DNA from: Dyadobacter pollutisoli
GTDB lineage: Bacteria; Bacteroidota; Bacteroidia; Cytophagales; Spirosomataceae
Length of the DNA: 64,000 nucleotides
Direction: 5' to 3'
NCBI RefSeq assembly: GCF_026625565.1
Contig: NZ_CP112998.1
Coordinates: 2,420,501 to 2,484,500 of the forward strand
The notes beneath the pieces were generated by a model. It was not told where the DNA came from and searched no databases. It saw only the letters and a program-made list of their open reading frames with translations. Below are positions 62,322 to 64,000 of the stretch, in pieces; position 1 is the stretch's first letter; the number at the start of each line of letters is the position of its first letter. A program made the position numbers and the translations under genes.

Positions 62322-64000
62322 TCAGGCCTCAACCGGAATGATTACTATAAATTCGGAGCCGGTCCCTACTGAACTTTCCAGTTCCAGGCGTCCATTATGC
62401 CCCATCACCACTATTTCGTAGCTCAATGATAAGCCGAGCCCGGTACCCTGGCCGGTAGGTTTGGTTGAAAAGAAAGGTTGAAAAATCTTCTGTCTGAGGT
62501 TTTCAGGAATACCGGCCCCATTGTCTTTTACCCTGATCTCCATCTCATTTCCCAATGTCCTGGTAGATACCGTAATGACCGGATTCAGGTCCGGCTCGGT
62601 CAATTTCCGCTGGTTCACTGCATAATAGGCATTGCTGACCAGATTGACCATTACCCGACCAATGTCTTTTCCCACCGTCCGGGTTTTTACAAGATGCGGA
62701 TCAAGGTCAAAAACCAGTTCAGGGCTGAAACCTTTGTCTTTTGCACGTAATCCGTGGTATGCCAGCCGCCCATATTCCGTAGCGAGGAGATTAATGTCGG
62801 TCAACTCCTTTTGCCCCGATCCTATCCTGGAATGTTCCAGCATTCCTTTTACAATGGCGTCTGCACGCTTTCCGTGATGGGTGATCTTTTGAAGGTTTTC
62901 GGTGAGGTCTTCCAGCAGCACTCCTTCAAGTTCCTCGTCCCGTTCCGCGCCTTTGCTACGTTCGTCCCTGATCTCGTCGAGCAGTTCGGTACTTACTTCG
63001 GAGAAATTATTGACAAAATTGAGCGGGTTCTGAATTTCATGCGCAATACCAGCAGTCAGTTCCCCGAGCGAAGCCATTTTCTCTGCCTGAATAAGCTGAT
63101 TTTGAACGGATTTGAGGTTTTGTAGGGATTGGTTCAGCTCTGCTGTCCGGGCTGTGACTTTCTGTTCAAGGGAAACATTCTGCTCCCTGACGATCTTCTC
63201 ATTTTCCAGGGTCTTCTCCAAAAGTTGCAGCTGGGCCACGGCACGCTGGTTTTCAATATCTTTTTTCTCCCATTCAAACCTTTTGGACAAAAGATAAGAA
63301 AGGAAGAATACTTCCAGTAAAATAGCCACCGACACGTGACTGATCTCAAAAAAGTAAGACGGATACCCGGTTTGAATGTAAACTGCTTCCAGCACCACAA
63401 AAAAGCAGAATACGAGGTACGTCAGCGCCAGGTAATACCCCAGGACATTGCCTTTTCTCCGAACGGCAATACCAAGCCATACTATCGATCCAAACAACAT
63501 GACGGCATTGATCTGGTTGACCAGCAAGACTTGTGATAATGGCAAAAACTGGCTTACGACAATGATCAGGATGAAGTAGGCCAGTAAGGCGAGTGTATAG
63601 TTATAAAACCCGGGCAAATATTTTTTTACTTCGAGAAACAAAATGCAGTACAGCCAGAGTACCGGCATATTGAGCTCAGGAATAAGCCGGTACCAGAACA
63701 TCATATCAGGTTTTGAAATGACGTAAGGCAAAAACCCGTCCGAAACCGCCGCCACAGTCGCCGCATACAACAACACCACCACCGCATAATGCAGGTAAGA
63801 AAGCCGCCGGAATGAAAAGAAAAGCAGGATATTATTGATCACCACAAAGAGCAAAATCCCTTCGTACAGCCCGTAGATCAATTTTTGATAATTGGCCTTC
63901 ACTTCATAGACTTCCTCATTCCATATCCTGACCGGCGTGGGCGGACTAAATGACTGGAACCGGACGTAGAAATCGTGATCGCCTTTTGGCAACGGAAAAA
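62322..64000 (-). CDS. 7TMR-DISM sensor histidine kinase (partial, N-terminus outside window)
   Basis: The frame is open to the right edge. The visible part starts in a 7TMR-DISMED2-like extracellular domain (PKGDHDFYVRFQSFSPPTPVRIW), continues with about seven membrane helices, a coiled coil (QLLEKTLENEKIVREQNVSL), HisKA with His in GIAHEIQNPLNFVNNF, and HATPase_c (NLVSNAYYAVNQ, VKDNGAGIPENL, GTGLGLSLSYEIV). It probably senses a surface carbohydrate or similar ligand and phosphorylates the two receivers encoded downstream. First gene of the visible operon. Confidence 0.92.
   Translation of the reverse strand, partial: FPLPKGDHDFYVRFQSFSPPTPVRIWNEEVYEVKANYQKLIYGLYEGILLFVVINNILLFFSFRRLSYLHYAVVVLLYAATVAAVSDGFLPYVISKPDMMFWYRLIPELNMPVLWLYCILFLEVKKYLPGFYNYTLALLAYFILIIVVSQFLPLSQVLLVNQINAVMLFGSIVWLGIAVRRKGNVLGYYLALTYLVFCFFVVLEAVYIQTGYPSYFFEISHVSVAILLEVFFLSYLLSKRFEWEKKDIENQRAVAQLQLLEKTLENEKIVREQNVSLEQKVTARTAELNQSLQNLKSVQNQLIQAEKMASLGELTAGIAHEIQNPLNFVNNFSEVSTELLDEIRDERSKGAERDEELEGVLLEDLTENLQKITHHGKRADAIVKGMLEHSRIGSGQKELTDINLLATEYGRLAYHGLRAKDKGFSPELVFDLDPHLVKTRTVGKDIGRVMVNLVSNAYYAVNQRKLTEPDLNPVITVSTRTLGNEMEIRVKDNGAGIPENLRQKIFQPFFSTKPTGQGTGLGLSLSYEIVVMGHNGRLELESSVGTGSEFIVIIPVEA

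Overview
The window looks like a chromosomal piece of a Bacteroidota, order Cytophagales. A Dyadobacter-like member of the Spirosomaceae is my best guess from protein style; no rRNA is present to prove it. Supporting signs are two SusC/SusD pairs, a protein ending in a type IX secretion sorting domain, an ECF sigma / FecR / STN-SusC regulatory chain, 7TMR-DISM signalling, and promoters that fit the Bacteroidetes TTTG / TAnnTTTG pattern. Both window edges cut genes: a phoH-like gene on the left and a sensor kinase on the right.

Layout. 1-6.3 kb: phoH (partial), dnaB, rlmD and a large secreted protein. 6.3-8.5 kb: an Rrf2 regulator and NAD(P)-binding protein between two very AT-rich blocks. 8.5-25.3 kb: mostly single housekeeping and accessory genes (porin, four SRPBCC proteins, Tex, hydrolases, ThuA, AraC, RsmB-like, histidine kinase, YafY-DinB-FMN reductase), with a small AT-richer patch of unknown genes at 14.1-15.5 kb, one of which is frameshifted. 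25.4-32.3 kb: metY, an S9 peptidase and polA. 32.7-37.6 kb: SusD/SusC pair on the minus strand. 38.3-38.7 kb: an odd HTH/cysteine-rich ORF. 38.9-52.5 kb: a carbohydrate or sugar-acid region (DUF1080 protein, DUF7133-like protein fused to a cupredoxin, sigma factor, FecR, STN-SusC, SusD, RraA-like aldolase, mandelate racemase-like enzyme). 52.5-54.6 kb: a RAYT transposase gene split by an IS3-family element. 54.6-64 kb: CPA2 antiporter, a nucleotide-transporter-like/HEAT/cNMP-binding fusion, then a minus-strand signalling operon (sensor kinase, response regulator, receiver-adenylate cyclase, HD protein).

The most unusual structure is non-coding. Three arrays (2484-2646, 26686-27014, 32340-32668) carry GTCA cores spaced exactly 10 bp apart. 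Each array flips once to TGAC cores at the same 10 bp spacing, so it can fold into one long hairpin or present helically phased sites on one DNA face. All three sit between convergent genes (dnaB/rlmD, metY/S9 peptidase, polA/susD), and two end in a strong bidirectional terminator. I know of no named element that matches.

A second family of 33-bp perfect or near-perfect hairpins (AGACTTGGCAAGTCT, 3-nt loop, inverse copy) occurs six times. Two copies flank the RAYT gene, as expected for REP/REPIN elements and their transposase. Removing the IS3 element (53085-54311) with one 3-bp target duplication restores an exact 213-codon RAYT frame.
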